Assembly (NCBI RefSeq): GCF_007625115.1 | Contig: NZ_VMNH01000034.1 | Span: 1 to 64,000, forward strand | Source of the DNA: Sedimenticola selenatireducens | GTDB taxonomy: Bacteria; Pseudomonadota; Gammaproteobacteria; Chromatiales; Chromatiaceae | Reading direction: 5' to 3' | DNA: 64,000 bases | Part shown: positions 51,116 to 62,097 of the stretch, in pieces | Layout: each line of letters begins with the position of its first letter | Position numbering within the stretch: the stretch's first letter is position 1 | Program-made: the position numbers and the translations under genes | Notes under the pieces: generated by a model | Seen by the model: only the letters and a program-made list of their open reading frames with translations | Database searches by the model: none | Told to the model about the DNA's origin: nothing

Positions 51116-51214
51116 ATCTAAAACTTAGTAATTTGTTACCCTGATATTATCCAGCTATCTGCCAGTCTAGTTTAACCTGTTGATAATCATACAGGTATCC
51201 AGAATACACCCTAG

Positions 51215-51256
51215 TATTTTGAATCCCCTGTGTCTACCAATTTCACCACCCTAGCA
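51215..51256 (-). repeat. Partial tRNA-Leu copy (5' half)
   Basis: This stretch aligns without gaps to 51074-51115, the 5' end to anticodon-stem part of the intact tRNA-Leu, with 33 of 42 bases identical including a run of 15 (TACCAATTTCACCAC). The CAA anticodon region is kept but the acceptor end and the second half are gone. It is a tRNA remnant or an attachment-site-like duplication, 99 bases from the intact gene. Confidence 0.8.
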
Positions 51257-51361
51257 TTAGGGAAGGCGTAGTATAATCATTTCCTCAATCTGTGCAATCC
51301 CCCATGATACTCAATATATAGCCCTTGGCGGAGGCGTTCTCTATGGTAATATTCCGCCCCC

Positions 51362-52393
51362 ATGCAAACATCTGATTTTCATTACGAACTGCCTGATGAG
51401 CTGATTGCCCAGTTTCCTACCCGGAACAGGCAAGATAGCCGTTTGCTCCACCTGCCTGCGGGAGCACAGGAGGCAGTCGATCGTCAGTTCACCGATCTGC
51501 CCGGCTTGCTCAATCCAGGCGATCTGCTGGTCTTTAACGATACCCGTGTGATGCGAGCCCGTCTTTATGGGCAGAAAGAGAGTGGCGGCCGCGTTGAGTT
51601 GTTGATCGAAAGGGTGCTACAACCGGAACAGGGCCTTGCCCATATCAAGGCGAGTAAATCCCCCAAGCCGGGAAGCCGTATCTTGTTGGATGGCGGGGGC
51701 CTCTTGGAGGTGCTTGATCGCGCGGATGATCTGTTTCTGGTGGCTGCAGTCGAATCGGATCTCCCCAGTCTCATGGCGCAGTCAGGGCATATTCCACTGC
51801 CGCCCTACATCAGTCGTGATGACGAGGCTCTGGATGTGGAGCGCTATCAGACGGTCTATTCTCGTCGCGAGGGGGCGGTGGCTGCCCCCACGGCGGGGCT
51901 CCATTTTGGTACGGAAATGCTGTCACTATTGGAGGCTATGGGGATTGAGCAGGCCCATGTCACTCTGCACGTGGGGGCAGGCACATTCAGACCGGTTCGG
52001 GTTGATCGGCTGGAAGATCATGTGATGCACAGTGAGTATGTGGAAGTGAGCGCGGGTGTCTGTGAGCAGGTTCGGGCCACCCGAGCCCGTGGCGGACGGG
52101 TGATTGCAGTGGGCACTACGAGTGTAAGAAGCCTGGAGGCCGCATCACAGGAGGGCGAGATCAAGCCCTTCTATGGTGATACCCGGCTCTTTATTACGCC
52201 TGGCTATGCGTTTCACAGTGTTGATGCCATGGTAACCAATTTCCACCTACCAGAGTCGACTTTACTGATGTTGGTTGCGGCTTTTTCGGGCTATGACCGA
52301 ATTATGGCTGCCTATCGACATGCTGTAGAACGGCGTTACCGTTTTTTCAGTTATGGTGATGCGATGTTCCTGGAAAGGATTGGCAAGGTTTAA
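51362..52393 (+). CDS. queA: S-adenosylmethionine:tRNA ribosyltransferase-isomerase QueA
   Basis: A 343-residue enzyme that adds the epoxycyclopentane part of queuosine to tRNA using SAM. Conserved segments include [19 protein letters not shown] at the start, [22 protein letters not shown] and [19 protein letters not shown]. It is followed by tgt in the order usual for gammaproteobacteria. Length normal. Confidence 0.97.
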   Translation: MQTSDFHYELPDELIAQFPTRNRQDSRLLHLPAGAQEAVDRQFTDLPGLLNPGDLLVFNDTRVMRARLYGQKESGGRVELLIERVLQPEQGLAHIKASKSPKPGSRILLDGGGLLEVLDRADDLFLVAAVESDLPSLMAQSGHIPLPPYISRDDEALDVERYQTVYSRREGAVAAPTAGLHFGTEMLSLLEAMGIEQAHVTLHVGAGTFRPVRVDRLEDHVMHSEYVEVSAGVCEQVRATRARGGRVIAVGTTSVRSLEAASQEGEIKPFYGDTRLFITPGYAFHSVDAMVTNFHLPESTLLMLVAAFSGYDRIMAAYRHAVERRYRFFSYGDAMFLERIGKV

Positions 52394-52407
52394 TACAGGC
52401 AAAAAAA

Positions 52408-52430
52408 ACGCGGCAAGTGGATTGCCGCGT
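52408..52430 (+). other. Perfect stem-loop after queA
   Basis: ACGCGGCAA-GTGGA-TTGCCGCGT forms a 9-bp stem. On the plus strand it lacks a U-tract (AAATATAT follows), whereas an 8-A run precedes it, so it would work as a terminator only for leftward transcription. It more likely marks the queA 3' end or a processing site. Confidence 0.5.
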
Positions 52431-52549
52431 AAATATATCCACCAAAGGAGGATGGAGGAGTGTGCACTGAGCTGTTCTTCAGTACATGCGTAGTTTCTAA
52501 TATATGCTGCAGTGTGTCAAGATCTTAAAAATCATTTATGTTGATATAA

Positions 52550-53647
<1,098 letters not shown>

Positions 53648-53833
53648 CAGGGGTTGAATGATCTGTCGCTTGCCCCTATTTGGGTGTGAGGGCCACGAAT
53701 TGTCTATATGATTGAGCGTCTTAAATTCTTTAATCTCGACAACTGTGGCATAATGCGCCGCTTGTGATTCTTGCGCGGTGTGGTCCGTGCCGAATCAGTT
53801 CATATTGACCACTTGACTTAAGGTAAAAGCACC

Positions 53834-54166
53834 ATGAGTTTCTTTATTTCAGATGCCATGGCTCAGGCCGCTGGCGGCGGTTCTGGGGCACCCGGATTAG
53901 AGGGCCTGATCTTGCCGATTGGCCTGATTATCATGCTCTATTTCTTGATGATTCGTCCTCAGATGAAACGCCAAAAAGAACACCGTAAGCTGGTTGAAAC
54001 CCTGGCTAAAGGCGATGAGGTACAGACTGAAGGTGGCTTGATGGGCAAGATTTCAGACCTGGGTGAGAACTTTGCCAAGGTAGAGATCGCGGAAGGGGTC
54101 GAGGTGAAAATCCGTCGTCAGGCGATTTCAGCGATCATGCCCAAGGGTACGCTGAAAGAGCTTTAA
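53834..54166 (+). CDS. yajC: Preprotein translocase subunit YajC
   Basis: A 110-residue accessory subunit of the Sec complex with one membrane helix (GLILPIGLIIMLYFLMIRPQMKRQKEH) and a small cytoplasmic domain (GDEVQTEGGLMGKISDLGENFAKVEIAEGVEVKIRRQAI). It precedes secD and secF, as usual. Confidence 0.96.
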   Translation: MSFFISDAMAQAAGGGSGAPGLEGLILPIGLIIMLYFLMIRPQMKRQKEHRKLVETLAKGDEVQTEGGLMGKISDLGENFAKVEIAEGVEVKIRRQAISAIMPKGTLKEL

Positions 54167-54171
54167 TCACG

Positions 54172-54199
54172 AGTCAGTCCTTTGGGGCTGACTTTTTAT
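54172..54199 (+). terminator. Intrinsic terminator or attenuator between yajC and secD
   Basis: AGTCAGTCC-TTTG-GGGCTGACT, a 9-bp stem with one T-G pair, followed by TTTTT. It probably lowers secDF transcription relative to yajC, or secD has its own promoter downstream. Confidence 0.75.
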
Positions 54200-54264
54200 T
54201 TACAGGAGGTTGGGCCAGGGATTACTGGTCCGCCTGCTAAGAGCTTCCACAATAACTGATAACG

Positions 54265-56118
54265 ATGAACCGATATCCCCTCTGGAAGAACGTCCTTGTA
54301 GTGATGCTGGCACTGTTTGGACTGATCTATGCCATGCCCAATATCTTTGATCAGGATCCTTCACTGGAAATCAGTGGCAGCCGTCGTGCTGCTGTCGATG
54401 CACAGACCGAACAGACTATTCGTAGTGCCCTTACGGGTGCCAATATCGAGATCAAGTCAACCAAGACTGGCGAGAATAAACTGCTGGTCCGTTTTCAGGA
54501 CTCTGAAAGTCAGTTGCGTGCCAAGGAGCTGCTTGAGACTACCTTGGGCGGTGATTACACCCAGGCACTAACGCTCTCTACAGATGTTCCCGCGTGGCTA
54601 CAGACGGTGGGCGCTTTGCCTATGTACCTGGGTCTGGATCTTCGCGGGGGTATTCATGTCTTGATTGATGTGGATATGGATGCCGCCTTGGGTCAGGCAA
54701 TGGAGCGCTATGTCGAAGATATTCGCACCGAGCTAAGAGACAAAAAACTGCGCGCCTCCAGGCCCTCTATCGATGGTGAGCTGATTGTCATCAAATTTAA
54801 CGAGTCGGATGTTCGTGATCAGGCTGTAGAGGTGATTGGTGACCAGTTTCGTGATCTGATTCTTGAGTCCAGGGACAGTGATGGAGATTATCTGGTTGAG
54901 GCCAAGCTCAGCCCAACTGAACAGCGATCCGTCAAAAAGTTCGCGCTCGACCAGAACATCACCACTCTGCGTAACCGCGTGAACGCCCTCGGTGTTTCGG
55001 AGCCGGTCATTCAGCAGCAGGGTGATCGCCGTATCGTAGTGCAACTGCCCGGTGCACAGGATCCGTCCAAGCTTAAAGAGCTTCTAGGCGCAACGGCTAC
55101 CCTCGAATATCGCTTGGAAGATACGGAACACAGTGTTGAAGATGCCGTTGCGGGTAAAGTTCCTCCAGGATCAAAACTTTATAAAACCCGTGATGGTCGG
55201 CCCATTCTATTGAAGAAGCGGGTGATCGTAACCGGAAATCAGATCACCGATGCGTCTTCTGGATTTGATCAACGCAGTGGTGGCCCCATGGTTTCTGTCA
55301 GCCTTGACAGCCAGGGTGCTCGCCGGATGCGTAATGTCACGACCGAAAATGTCAACAAGCCGATGGCGGTGGTCTTTATTGAGACCCGTAAAGACACCCG
55401 TATTGTGGACGGTGAACCTGTGACCCGAAAGGTTCAAGTGGAGGAGGTGATCAGTGTTGCCAATATCCTGGAACCCTTCGGGCGTCGCTTCCAAACAACG
55501 GGGCTTGATAGTCCTGGTGAAGCGCATGATCTAGCGCTGCTATTAAGGGCGGGTGCACTAGCGGCACCAATCGATATCGTTGAAGAGCGGACCATTGGCC
55601 CAAGCCTCGGACAAGATAATATCGATCAGGGTTTTGCTTCGGTAGTGATAGGCCTTGCTTTGGTCATGGTGTTCATGGCGATCTACTACAAAGTATTTGG
55701 ACTGGTCGCCAATCTGGCCTTGATGATGAACCTGGTGTTCATCGTAGCGATCCTCTCCATGTTGCAAGCGACCCTTACACTCCCAGGTATAGCGGGTATC
55801 GTCTTGACGGTGGGTATGGCGGTGGATGCCAATGTACTGATCTTCGAACGTATTCGTGAGGAAATTGGTGTGGGAAGTACGCCGCAAGCCAGCATCTTTG
55901 CGGGCTATGAGAAGGCGTTTTCAACCATCGTGGATGCCAATATCACCACGCTGATTGCAGCGGTGGTGTTGTTCAGTTTTGGTACGGGGCCGATTAAAGG
56001 ATTTGCCGTAACACTGTTTGTAGGCATTCTGACCTCAATGTTTACAGCGATTGTCGGCACCCGTGCCGTAGTCAATCTGATCTATGGCGGCAAGCGCGTC
56101 GCCAAACTGAGTATCTAG
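54265..56118 (+). CDS. secD: Protein translocase subunit SecD
   Basis: A 617-residue RND-fold subunit that uses proton motive force to help secreted proteins leave the Sec channel. It has six membrane segments, a large periplasmic P1 domain and the motifs LGLDLRGGIHVLIDVD, ALLLRAGALAAPI and TVGMAVDANVLIFERIREE. Normal length. It pairs with SecF, which follows after 13 bases. Confidence 0.97.
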   Translation: MNRYPLWKNVLVVMLALFGLIYAMPNIFDQDPSLEISGSRRAAVDAQTEQTIRSALTGANIEIKSTKTGENKLLVRFQDSESQLRAKELLETTLGGDYTQALTLSTDVPAWLQTVGALPMYLGLDLRGGIHVLIDVDMDAALGQAMERYVEDIRTELRDKKLRASRPSIDGELIVIKFNESDVRDQAVEVIGDQFRDLILESRDSDGDYLVEAKLSPTEQRSVKKFALDQNITTLRNRVNALGVSEPVIQQQGDRRIVVQLPGAQDPSKLKELLGATATLEYRLEDTEHSVEDAVAGKVPPGSKLYKTRDGRPILLKKRVIVTGNQITDASSGFDQRSGGPMVSVSLDSQGARRMRNVTTENVNKPMAVVFIETRKDTRIVDGEPVTRKVQVEEVISVANILEPFGRRFQTTGLDSPGEAHDLALLLRAGALAAPIDIVEERTIGPSLGQDNIDQGFASVVIGLALVMVFMAIYYKVFGLVANLALMMNLVFIVAILSMLQATLTLPGIAGIVLTVGMAVDANVLIFERIREEIGVGSTPQASIFAGYEKAFSTIVDANITTLIAAVVLFSFGTGPIKGFAVTLFVGILTSMFTAIVGTRAVVNLIYGGKRVAKLSI

Positions 56119-56131
56119 TAGAGCAACGCCG

Positions 56132-57070
56132 ATGCAGATCTTTAAAAAGAACACTCATATCGACTTTATGGGCAAGCGTAAGCTGGCCATGTACTTCTCT
56201 ATTGCCATGATGGTCATTGCATTGGGTTCAGTCCTGTCGAGGGGGCTTAGCCTGGGTATCGATTTCACGGGCGGCACACTGATCGAAGTCGGCTATCAAG
56301 AGGCCGTAGAACTTTCTAAGGTGAGAGAGGTGCTCCAGTCTGGTGGCTTTGAAGATGTTACGGCGCAGCACTTTGGTACCTCCAAAGATGTCCTTGTAAG
56401 GCTGGCACCGGATTCCGAATTGCAAAGCGCTGAACTGAGTGACCGCGCTTTTATGGCGCTCAAGCAAGCGGATGCCGGTGAAGCTACCCTGCGACGTGTT
56501 GAGTTTGTTGGGCCGCAGGTCGGTGACGAATTGACCGAAGACGGTGGCCTGGCAATGCTCTATGCGTTGTTAGGTATCCTGGCTTATGTGGCGTTGCGAT
56601 TTGAGTATCGTTTTGCACTGGGCTCAGTGATTGCCCTGATTCATGATGTGGTGATAACCATAGGCATCTTTGCTTTGTTCCAGATTGAGTTTGATCTCAC
56701 CGTATTGGCGGCGATATTGGCGGTCATCGGTTACTCACTCAATGACACTATAGTGGTTTTTGACCGCATCCGTGAGAACTTCCGTAAGATGCGCAAGGGT
56801 GAGGCGGATGAGATTATTAACAGTTCTCTGAATCAGACCCTGTCGCGTACCTTGATGACCTCGCTAACCACCCTGCTAGTGCTGATTGCGCTGTTTGTAT
56901 TTGGGGGTGAGATTATCCATGGATTCGCTTTTGCGCTAATCATCGGCGTGGTGGTGGGAACCTATTCATCCATCTATGTGGCCAGTACGGCGGTATTGAT
57001 GCTCGGCATCAGTAAGGCTGATCTGATGCCGGTTGTAAAAGAGGGTGGAGAGGTCGACGCAGAACCCTGA
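56132..57070 (+). CDS. secF: Protein translocase subunit SecF
   Basis: A 312-residue partner of SecD with six membrane segments, LGIDFTGGTLIEV (matching the SecD equivalent), RVEFVGPQVGDEL and VIGYSLNDTIVVFDRIREN. It forms the SecDF complex. Its end is followed by a strong terminator at 57084. Confidence 0.97.
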   Translation: MQIFKKNTHIDFMGKRKLAMYFSIAMMVIALGSVLSRGLSLGIDFTGGTLIEVGYQEAVELSKVREVLQSGGFEDVTAQHFGTSKDVLVRLAPDSELQSAELSDRAFMALKQADAGEATLRRVEFVGPQVGDELTEDGGLAMLYALLGILAYVALRFEYRFALGSVIALIHDVVITIGIFALFQIEFDLTVLAAILAVIGYSLNDTIVVFDRIRENFRKMRKGEADEIINSSLNQTLSRTLMTSLTTLLVLIALFVFGGEIIHGFAFALIIGVVVGTYSSIYVASTAVLMLGISKADLMPVVKEGGEVDAEP

Positions 57071-57083
57071 TTAATACATAAAT

Positions 57084-57123
57084 AAAAAAAGCGCGGCGAT
57101 AATTAATCGCTGCGCTTTTTTTT
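57084..57123. terminator. Intrinsic terminator after secF
   Basis: A-run then GCGC-G-GCGAT, loop AATTA, ATCGC-T-GCGC and a T-run of eight. It ends the yajC-secDF unit and, read in reverse, the small gene at 57146. Confidence 0.92.
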
Positions 57124-57145
57124 GCCTGAAAAATAATCGTGGTTA

Positions 57146-57391
57146 TCATCCGTAGGCGCGCTTCAGGCCGGGGAATTCGAGGATTTCCGCATTTTGTTGT
57201 TCAGATTTTTGCGCCCTGTTTTCTTCGCAAGTTACTTGATCTTGTCGAATCTCCAGTATCTCAACGTCATTGCAATGTGCCGTGAAAGAGGACTCAAGTG
57301 AGAGTTCAAAAAGGCCATCAAGCACATCACGCATGATCATCTCAAGCGCTCGATCGCTGACTGTATTGGTCGTGTCCGGCTTGTCCTTCAT
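57146..57391 (-). CDS. Hypothetical small protein (81 residues)
   Basis: Not recognised. A charged, soluble, cysteine-containing protein with no signal peptide. A helical stretch (ALEMIMRDVLDGLFELSLESSF) is followed by a variable region with two cysteines and a C-terminal EILEFPGLKRAYG. ATG at 57391 is the first clear start, with GGAG about 12 bases upstream; an upstream GTG at 57427 is possible. It lies alone, convergent to secF and sharing its terminator. It is real only on coding impression and position. Confidence 0.45.
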   Translation of the reverse strand: MKDKPDTTNTVSDRALEMIMRDVLDGLFELSLESSFTAHCNDVEILEIRQDQVTCEENRAQKSEQQNAEILEFPGLKRAYG

Positions 57392-57561
57392 GATGCCCAA
57401 GTCTCCAGTAGATCCAAGGAGGATCACTCCTCACTGATATAAACCGGTTAGCGGTATCGATCAGAGAAACTTGAGTGACTTGTTGGGATATGTGAACAGA
57501 TAGTCGGTTCGTGAAACCCCACGTGACTAATGTCAGGTGGAGTAAGGTTTGCTTCTATCTA

Positions 57562-58359
57562 TCAGGCCCGAATGCGATCAGTCAGGTGTGGGCGAATGAC
57601 GGATGACATGGCCGAGTGAAGTCTCAAGCCACCGGCAATCAGATTGCCTGTTTCCAGGAAACGACCGCCACCACCGATATCCGATACGGTTCCCCCGGCT
57701 TCTTTGACAAGCAGAGCACCCGCTGCAAAATCCCATTCAGAAAGGCCTAACTCCCAGAAGCCGTCCAGGCGACCTGCGGCGACATAGGCCAAGTCCAGTG
57801 CGGCAGATCCAGGACGACGTATCCCGGCGGTGTCTTTAATCAGGTCTCTGAACATACCCAGATAGGCATCCAGATTAGATTGGTCGCGGTAGGGAAAGCC
57901 TGTTCCAAGGAGTGCACCTTGCAGGGTTTTTCTGTTGGTCACGCGGATTCTGCGATCATTTAACAGCGCACCATCACCACGAGTGGCAGTAAACATCTCG
58001 TCACGCAGCGGGTCGTAGACCAGGCCCTGTTCCAGGACGCCTTTGTGTTTCAATGCAATCGAGATAGAAAACTGCGGGAATCCATGTAAATAGTTGGTCG
58101 TGCCATCGAGCGGATCGATAATCCACTGGTAATCGTTACCGCTTTTGCTGCCACTCTCCTCAGCCAAAATGGCGTGATTGGGGTAGGCGCCACGCAGGGT
58201 ATCGATAATGGCTTGCTCGGAGGCCCTGTCAACCTCGGATACGAAGTCATTAATACTCTTCTGAGTGATCGTCAGAGTATCGGTTCGCTCGTAATAACGG
58301 AGTAGTATGCTGCCGGCGCTACGGGCTGCGCGGACGGCAATATTCATCATCGGGTGCAT
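57562..58359 (-). CDS. suhB: Inositol-1-monophosphatase family protein SuhB
   Basis: A 265-residue magnesium-dependent phosphatase that also acts in E. coli as an rRNA antitermination cofactor. Metal and substrate motifs are visible: LAEESGS, WIDPLDGTTNYLHG, and the C-terminal ELGLSEWDFAAGALLVKEAGG. The start MHPMMNIAVRAARSAG matches SuhB exactly in position, so ATG 58359 is used. It is divergent from trmJ, the usual order. Confidence 0.95.
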   Translation of the reverse strand: MHPMMNIAVRAARSAGSILLRYYERTDTLTITQKSINDFVSEVDRASEQAIIDTLRGAYPNHAILAEESGSKSGNDYQWIIDPLDGTTNYLHGFPQFSISIALKHKGVLEQGLVYDPLRDEMFTATRGDGALLNDRRIRVTNRKTLQGALLGTGFPYRDQSNLDAYLGMFRDLIKDTAGIRRPGSAALDLAYVAAGRLDGFWELGLSEWDFAAGALLVKEAGGTVSDIGGGGRFLETGNLIAGGLRLHSAMSSVIRPHLTDRIRA

Positions 58360-58484
58360 GGGCGTGGAAGATACATGAACCGAAGCCTGTAATAAAGGGA
58401 AAAAGCTGTTGAAGGGCAACATTTTTAGCTTCTATGCGTTATCCCGGCTGAGAAATCGGCCGGATTGTTGTACGCTTCGTCGCT

Positions 58485-59213
58485 ATGCTGAAAAACATCA
58501 AAATTGTTCTGATCGAAACGACTCATCCTGGCAACATCGGGGCCGCCGCCCGGGCCATGAAAAATATGGCACTGGAGAATTTGTGTCTGGTTTCTCCTAA
58601 GGTTTATCCGAGTGCTGAGGCTACGGCCAGGGCTGCGGGGGCTGACAGTATCCTGGAGAGTTGCCAGGTGTATGACACGCTTGATGAAGCGCTTCAGGGG
58701 TGCCGCCTGGTTGTGGGTGCTAGCGCCCGCTTGCGTACCGTCGATTGGCCTCAAGTTCGCCCCAGAGAGTGTGCCGAAAAAGTGTGGAGCGAGGCTGCGC
58801 AGGGTGAGGTGGCGATCCTGTTTGGTCGGGAAAGCTCCGGTTTGCGCAACAGCGAACTGGATCGATGTCAGTATCTGGTGCATATTCCGGCGAATCCTGA
58901 ATACAGTTCTTTGAATATTGCCCAGGCACTTCAGGTAATTGCCTACGAGGTGCATCTGCAGTCACTTACTCAAGAGTCAGTGGCTTCTGCAGCGGCGAGC
59001 GAGGTAGCGTCTGCAGGCGCTATGGAAGGTTTTTTTCAGCATCTGCAGCAGACCATGGAAGAGACGGGTTTTAGCCATCCGCAGCAGTCTGAAAAGCTCC
59101 AGCGCCGTTTGCGACGGCTCTTTTTTCGCGCCCGTCCTGATCCGGAAGAACTCAATATCCTGCGCGGAATCCTCAGTGCCGCTCAAGGCCGTAAGTCAAT
59201 GCGGCGTGAATAG
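58485..59213 (+). CDS. trmJ: tRNA (cytidine/uridine-2'-O-)-methyltransferase TrmJ
   Basis: A 242-residue SPOUT methyltransferase that modifies position 32 of tRNAs. The N-terminus IKIVLIETTHPGNIGAAARAMKNMALENL and the knot motifs AILFGRESSGLRNSEL and PANPEYSSLNIAQALQVIAYE are intact. It is upstream of the cysE/isc region on the same strand, in an order common among gammaproteobacteria. Confidence 0.95.
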   Translation: MLKNIKIVLIETTHPGNIGAAARAMKNMALENLCLVSPKVYPSAEATARAAGADSILESCQVYDTLDEALQGCRLVVGASARLRTVDWPQVRPRECAEKVWSEAAQGEVAILFGRESSGLRNSELDRCQYLVHIPANPEYSSLNIAQALQVIAYEVHLQSLTQESVASAAASEVASAGAMEGFFQHLQQTMEETGFSHPQQSEKLQRRLRRLFFRARPDPEELNILRGILSAAQGRKSMRRE

Positions 59214-59351
59214 GCGCGGCTCTTTTTTTGCATCGATATAAGCATGTGAGAGACATTTAGCCTGGGTGCTGGCCAGTTAGGAAAATAATCGAGTAGAATA
59301 GTCGGGATTAAGAATAGCCTGCGCTGTGCTGGTTTAAACGGAACCCTCTGC

Positions 59352-60179
59352 ATGTTCTCTCGACTCAAAGAAGATATCGCCAGTGTTTTTGATCGCGATC
59401 CTGCGGCTCGAAATGCCTTCGATGTGATCACTACTTACCCTGGGTTGCATGCCCTACTGATTCATCGTCTAACTCACTGGCTTTGGAATATAGGTCTCTG
59501 CTGGTTAGCACGGATACTCTCCACGTTTGCCCGTTGGATTACCGGTATCGAAATACACCCCGGGGCCACAATTGGTCGGCGTTTCTTTATCGATCACGGC
59601 ATGGGTGTGGTGATCGGTGAGACTGCCGTGATTGGGGATGATTGCACGCTTTACCATGGTGTGACACTGGGTGGTACCAGCTGGAAGAAGGGTAAACGAC
59701 ACCCCACGCTGGGAAATAATGTTGTTGTAGGGGCGGGTGCTAAGGTGTTGGGTCCTATTGATATTGGTGAGGGGGCTCGTATTGGCTCCAATGCAGTTGT
59801 GTTAAAACCTGTCCCGCCAGGTACTACCGTGGTTGGGGTTCCTGGGCGTCTTATTGAAACCGTAGCGGCAGAAACGGATTCCCGTCGTTCAGAAATGGCC
59901 GAAAAAATGGGTTTTGATGCCTACGGTGCTACCAGTGACGCACCTGACCCGGTGGCACATGCCATCAATTGTATGCTCGACCATATCCATGTGATGGATC
60001 AGCGCATGCAGGCAATGTGTCAAATACTCAAGCGAGTCAATGAGGAGAATCCCGACCTGGATATTCCGGAGATAGATTCGTGTGAAATTGCCTCAACAGC
60101 TGAAGAACTACTTAAAATACAAAGGGTTGGAAGGTCTCAGGCAAACCCTCAGTCCACACAAGATACCCCGCCTAAATAG
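59352..60179 (+). CDS. cysE: Serine O-acetyltransferase CysE
   Basis: A 275-residue enzyme that acetylates serine as the first step of cysteine synthesis. It has an N-terminal helical part (about 1-70) and a left-handed beta-helix of hexapeptide repeats ([54 protein letters not shown]). The C-terminal tail, about 75 residues long, is longer than in E. coli CysE. Its position between trmJ and iscR gives a cysteine supply next to the cluster assembly genes. Its stop codon lies within the IscR site at 60176. Confidence 0.93.
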   Translation: MFSRLKEDIASVFDRDPAARNAFDVITTYPGLHALLIHRLTHWLWNIGLCWLARILSTFARWITGIEIHPGATIGRRFFIDHGMGVVIGETAVIGDDCTLYHGVTLGGTSWKKGKRHPTLGNNVVVGAGAKVLGPIDIGEGARIGSNAVVLKPVPPGTTVVGVPGRLIETVAAETDSRRSEMAEKMGFDAYGATSDAPDPVAHAINCMLDHIHVMDQRMQAMCQILKRVNEENPDLDIPEIDSCEIASTAEELLKIQRVGRSQANPQSTQDTPPK

Positions 60180-60200
60180 TTGACTGAATCAGTCAGGTAT
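60176..60200 (+). promoter_or_regulatory. Type 1 IscR site overlapping the iscR promoter and cysE stop
   Basis: All 25 positions match the type 1 IscR consensus ATASYYGACTRWWWYAGTCRRSTAT. The -35 TTGACT (60180-60185) lies inside it and the -10 TATATT (60203-60208) follows after 17 bases. [2Fe-2S]-IscR binding here would repress its own operon, as in E. coli. The cysE stop codon TAG (60177-60179) is within the site. Confidence 0.95.
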
Positions 60201-60239
60201 TATATATTAGCGACATCAAATATTTAAGGAGTGTCTGCT

Positions 60240-60755
60240 GTGAGGTTAACCACCAAAGGACGATATGCTGTCACCGCGATGTTGGATCTGGCATTCCACC
60301 AGGGCCAGGGCCCCATCACTCTGGCGGATATTGCTGAGCGGCAGGGTATCTCCCTCTCTTATCTGGAACAACTTTTTTCCCGTCTACGCAAGAAACTTCT
60401 GGTGGCCAGCGTTAGAGGGCCGGGTGGTGGTTATGTGTTGGGTAAAGAGGCCAATCAGATTTATGTTGCTTCCGTTATCACTGCTGTGGATGAAAAGGTG
60501 GATACCACGCGCTGCGGAGGTAGTCACAACTGTCAGGACAACGAGCGCTGTCTGACCCATGATCTCTGGCATGACTTGAGCGATCAGATTTATGACTACC
60601 TTAACCGTATCAGTTTGCATGATTTGATGGAGCGTCGAGGCGCAAAGAAGGTTGCGCAGCGACAAGATGAAGAAAAACGACGTGTTGCCGGTGAGACTGC
60701 GGCTTCAGCAGATGTGAACTTTAGCGTGACGACGAGTACAGGCATACAAGCCTGA
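60240..60755 (+). CDS. iscR: Iron-sulfur cluster regulator IscR
   Basis: A 171-residue Rrf2-family repressor. It has a winged helix ([17 protein letters not shown], then [18 protein letters not shown]) and the cluster-binding region with three cysteines and a histidine ([20 protein letters not shown]). GTG at 60240 is chosen because it matches the known IscR start ([15 protein letters not shown]) and AAGGAG lies 8 bases upstream. It controls its own operon through the site at 60176. Confidence 0.96.
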   Translation: MRLTTKGRYAVTAMLDLAFHQGQGPITLADIAERQGISLSYLEQLFSRLRKKLLVASVRGPGGGYVLGKEANQIYVASVITAVDEKVDTTRCGGSHNCQDNERCLTHDLWHDLSDQIYDYLNRISLHDLMERRGAKKVAQRQDEEKRRVAGETAASADVNFSVTTSTGIQA

Positions 60756-60786
60756 TAGCGTTGATTACTTAATATTCGGAGTGATA

Positions 60787-62001
60787 ATGAAATTACCCAT
60801 CTATATGGATTATTCGGCAACCACCCCAGTTGATCCGCGTGTTGCTGAATTGATGTGCCAGTATCTGACACCAGATGGCAAGTTCGGCAACCCTGCCTCT
60901 CGTTCACATCAGTTTGGTTGGGATGCGGATGATGCGGTTGAAAAGGCACGTAGGGATGTTGCGGCACTGTTGAATGCCGATCCAAAAGAGATTGTCTGGA
61001 CATCCGGAGCTACCGAATCAGATAACCTGGCGATTAAGGGTGCGGCCCATTTCTATCAGAGACAAGGTAAGCACATTATCACCTGTAAGACTGAGCACAA
61101 AGCGGTTCTTGATACCTGTCGTCAGTTGGAACGAGAGGGTTTTGAAGTGACCTACCTCGATCCAGAATCTAACGGCATGATTGCTCTGGGTAAGCTTGAG
61201 GCGGCCATGCGGGATGACACCATCCTGGTATCGATCATGCACGTCAATAATGAGATTGGTGTGGTGCAGGATATCAGTGCGATTGGCGAGCTCACCCGGG
61301 CACGCAAGATTCTCTTCCATGTGGACGCGGCGCAAAGTGCCGGTAAAGTTCCGCTGGATATGGAACGCCAGAAGGTGGACCTGTTATCACTCTCTGCCCA
61401 CAAGATTTATGGCCCCAAAGGTATTGGCGCTCTCTATGTCAGGCGTAAGCCGCGCGTGCGCCTGGAGGCGCAGATGCATGGCGGCGGACATGAACGCGGT
61501 ATGCGTTCCGGCACTCTGGCAACGCATCAGATTGTAGGCATGGGTGAGGCCTTCAGAATAGCCAAAGAGGAGATGGCGCAGGAGAACGAGCGGTTTATTA
61601 AGCTGCGTGACCGACTCTGGAATGGTTTGAAAGATATGGATGAGGTCTATCTGAATGGTGACCTCGAACAGCGTGTGGCTGGAAATCTGAATGTCAGCTT
61701 TGCCTATGTTGAAGGTGAGTCTCTGATCATGGCGCTGAAAGACTTTGCGGTCTCTTCGGGTTCAGCCTGCACCTCAGCCAGTCTTGAGCCCAGTTATGTG
61801 TTACGTGCGATAGGTCGGGAGGATGAGCTGGCGCACAGCTCAATTCGATTCACTATTGGCCGCTTTACAACGGAGGAGGAGATCGATTACGTGATCAATA
61901 CCATCAGTAATCAAGTGAATCGATTGCGTGAACTCTCGCCTCTGTGGGATATGTTTAAGGATGGGGTTGACCTGAAATCAGTGCAATGGGCAGCGCACTG
62001 A
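60787..62001 (+). CDS. iscS: Cysteine desulfurase IscS
   Basis: A 404-residue pyridoxal-phosphate enzyme that takes sulfur from cysteine for Fe-S clusters and tRNA thiolation. It starts [20 protein letters not shown], has the PLP lysine in [18 protein letters not shown] and the catalytic loop cysteine in [17 protein letters not shown]. Length equals E. coli IscS. ATG at 60787 is used. It is 31 bases after iscR. Confidence 0.98.
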   Translation: MKLPIYMDYSATTPVDPRVAELMCQYLTPDGKFGNPASRSHQFGWDADDAVEKARRDVAALLNADPKEIVWTSGATESDNLAIKGAAHFYQRQGKHIITCKTEHKAVLDTCRQLEREGFEVTYLDPESNGMIALGKLEAAMRDDTILVSIMHVNNEIGVVQDISAIGELTRARKILFHVDAAQSAGKVPLDMERQKVDLLSLSAHKIYGPKGIGALYVRRKPRVRLEAQMHGGGHERGMRSGTLATHQIVGMGEAFRIAKEEMAQENERFIKLRDRLWNGLKDMDEVYLNGDLEQRVAGNLNVSFAYVEGESLIMALKDFAVSSGSACTSASLEPSYVLRAIGREDELAHSSIRFTIGRFTTEEEIDYVINTISNQVNRLRELSPLWDMFKDGVDLKSVQWAAH

Positions 62002-62097
62002 GCGACTGTTTTTTCGAATGCAGTAAAGGCTTAACCGTTAGCAGTTTTTAAAGTACCGGCCTTACTTGGCCAGTACCGAATCCGGAGAGAATTGATC

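Noticed and set aside
52450-52495. Short frame after AAAGGAGG in the queA-tgt gap
   Set aside because: The ribosome site abuts the ATG, the frame has only 13 codons, and nothing supports coding.
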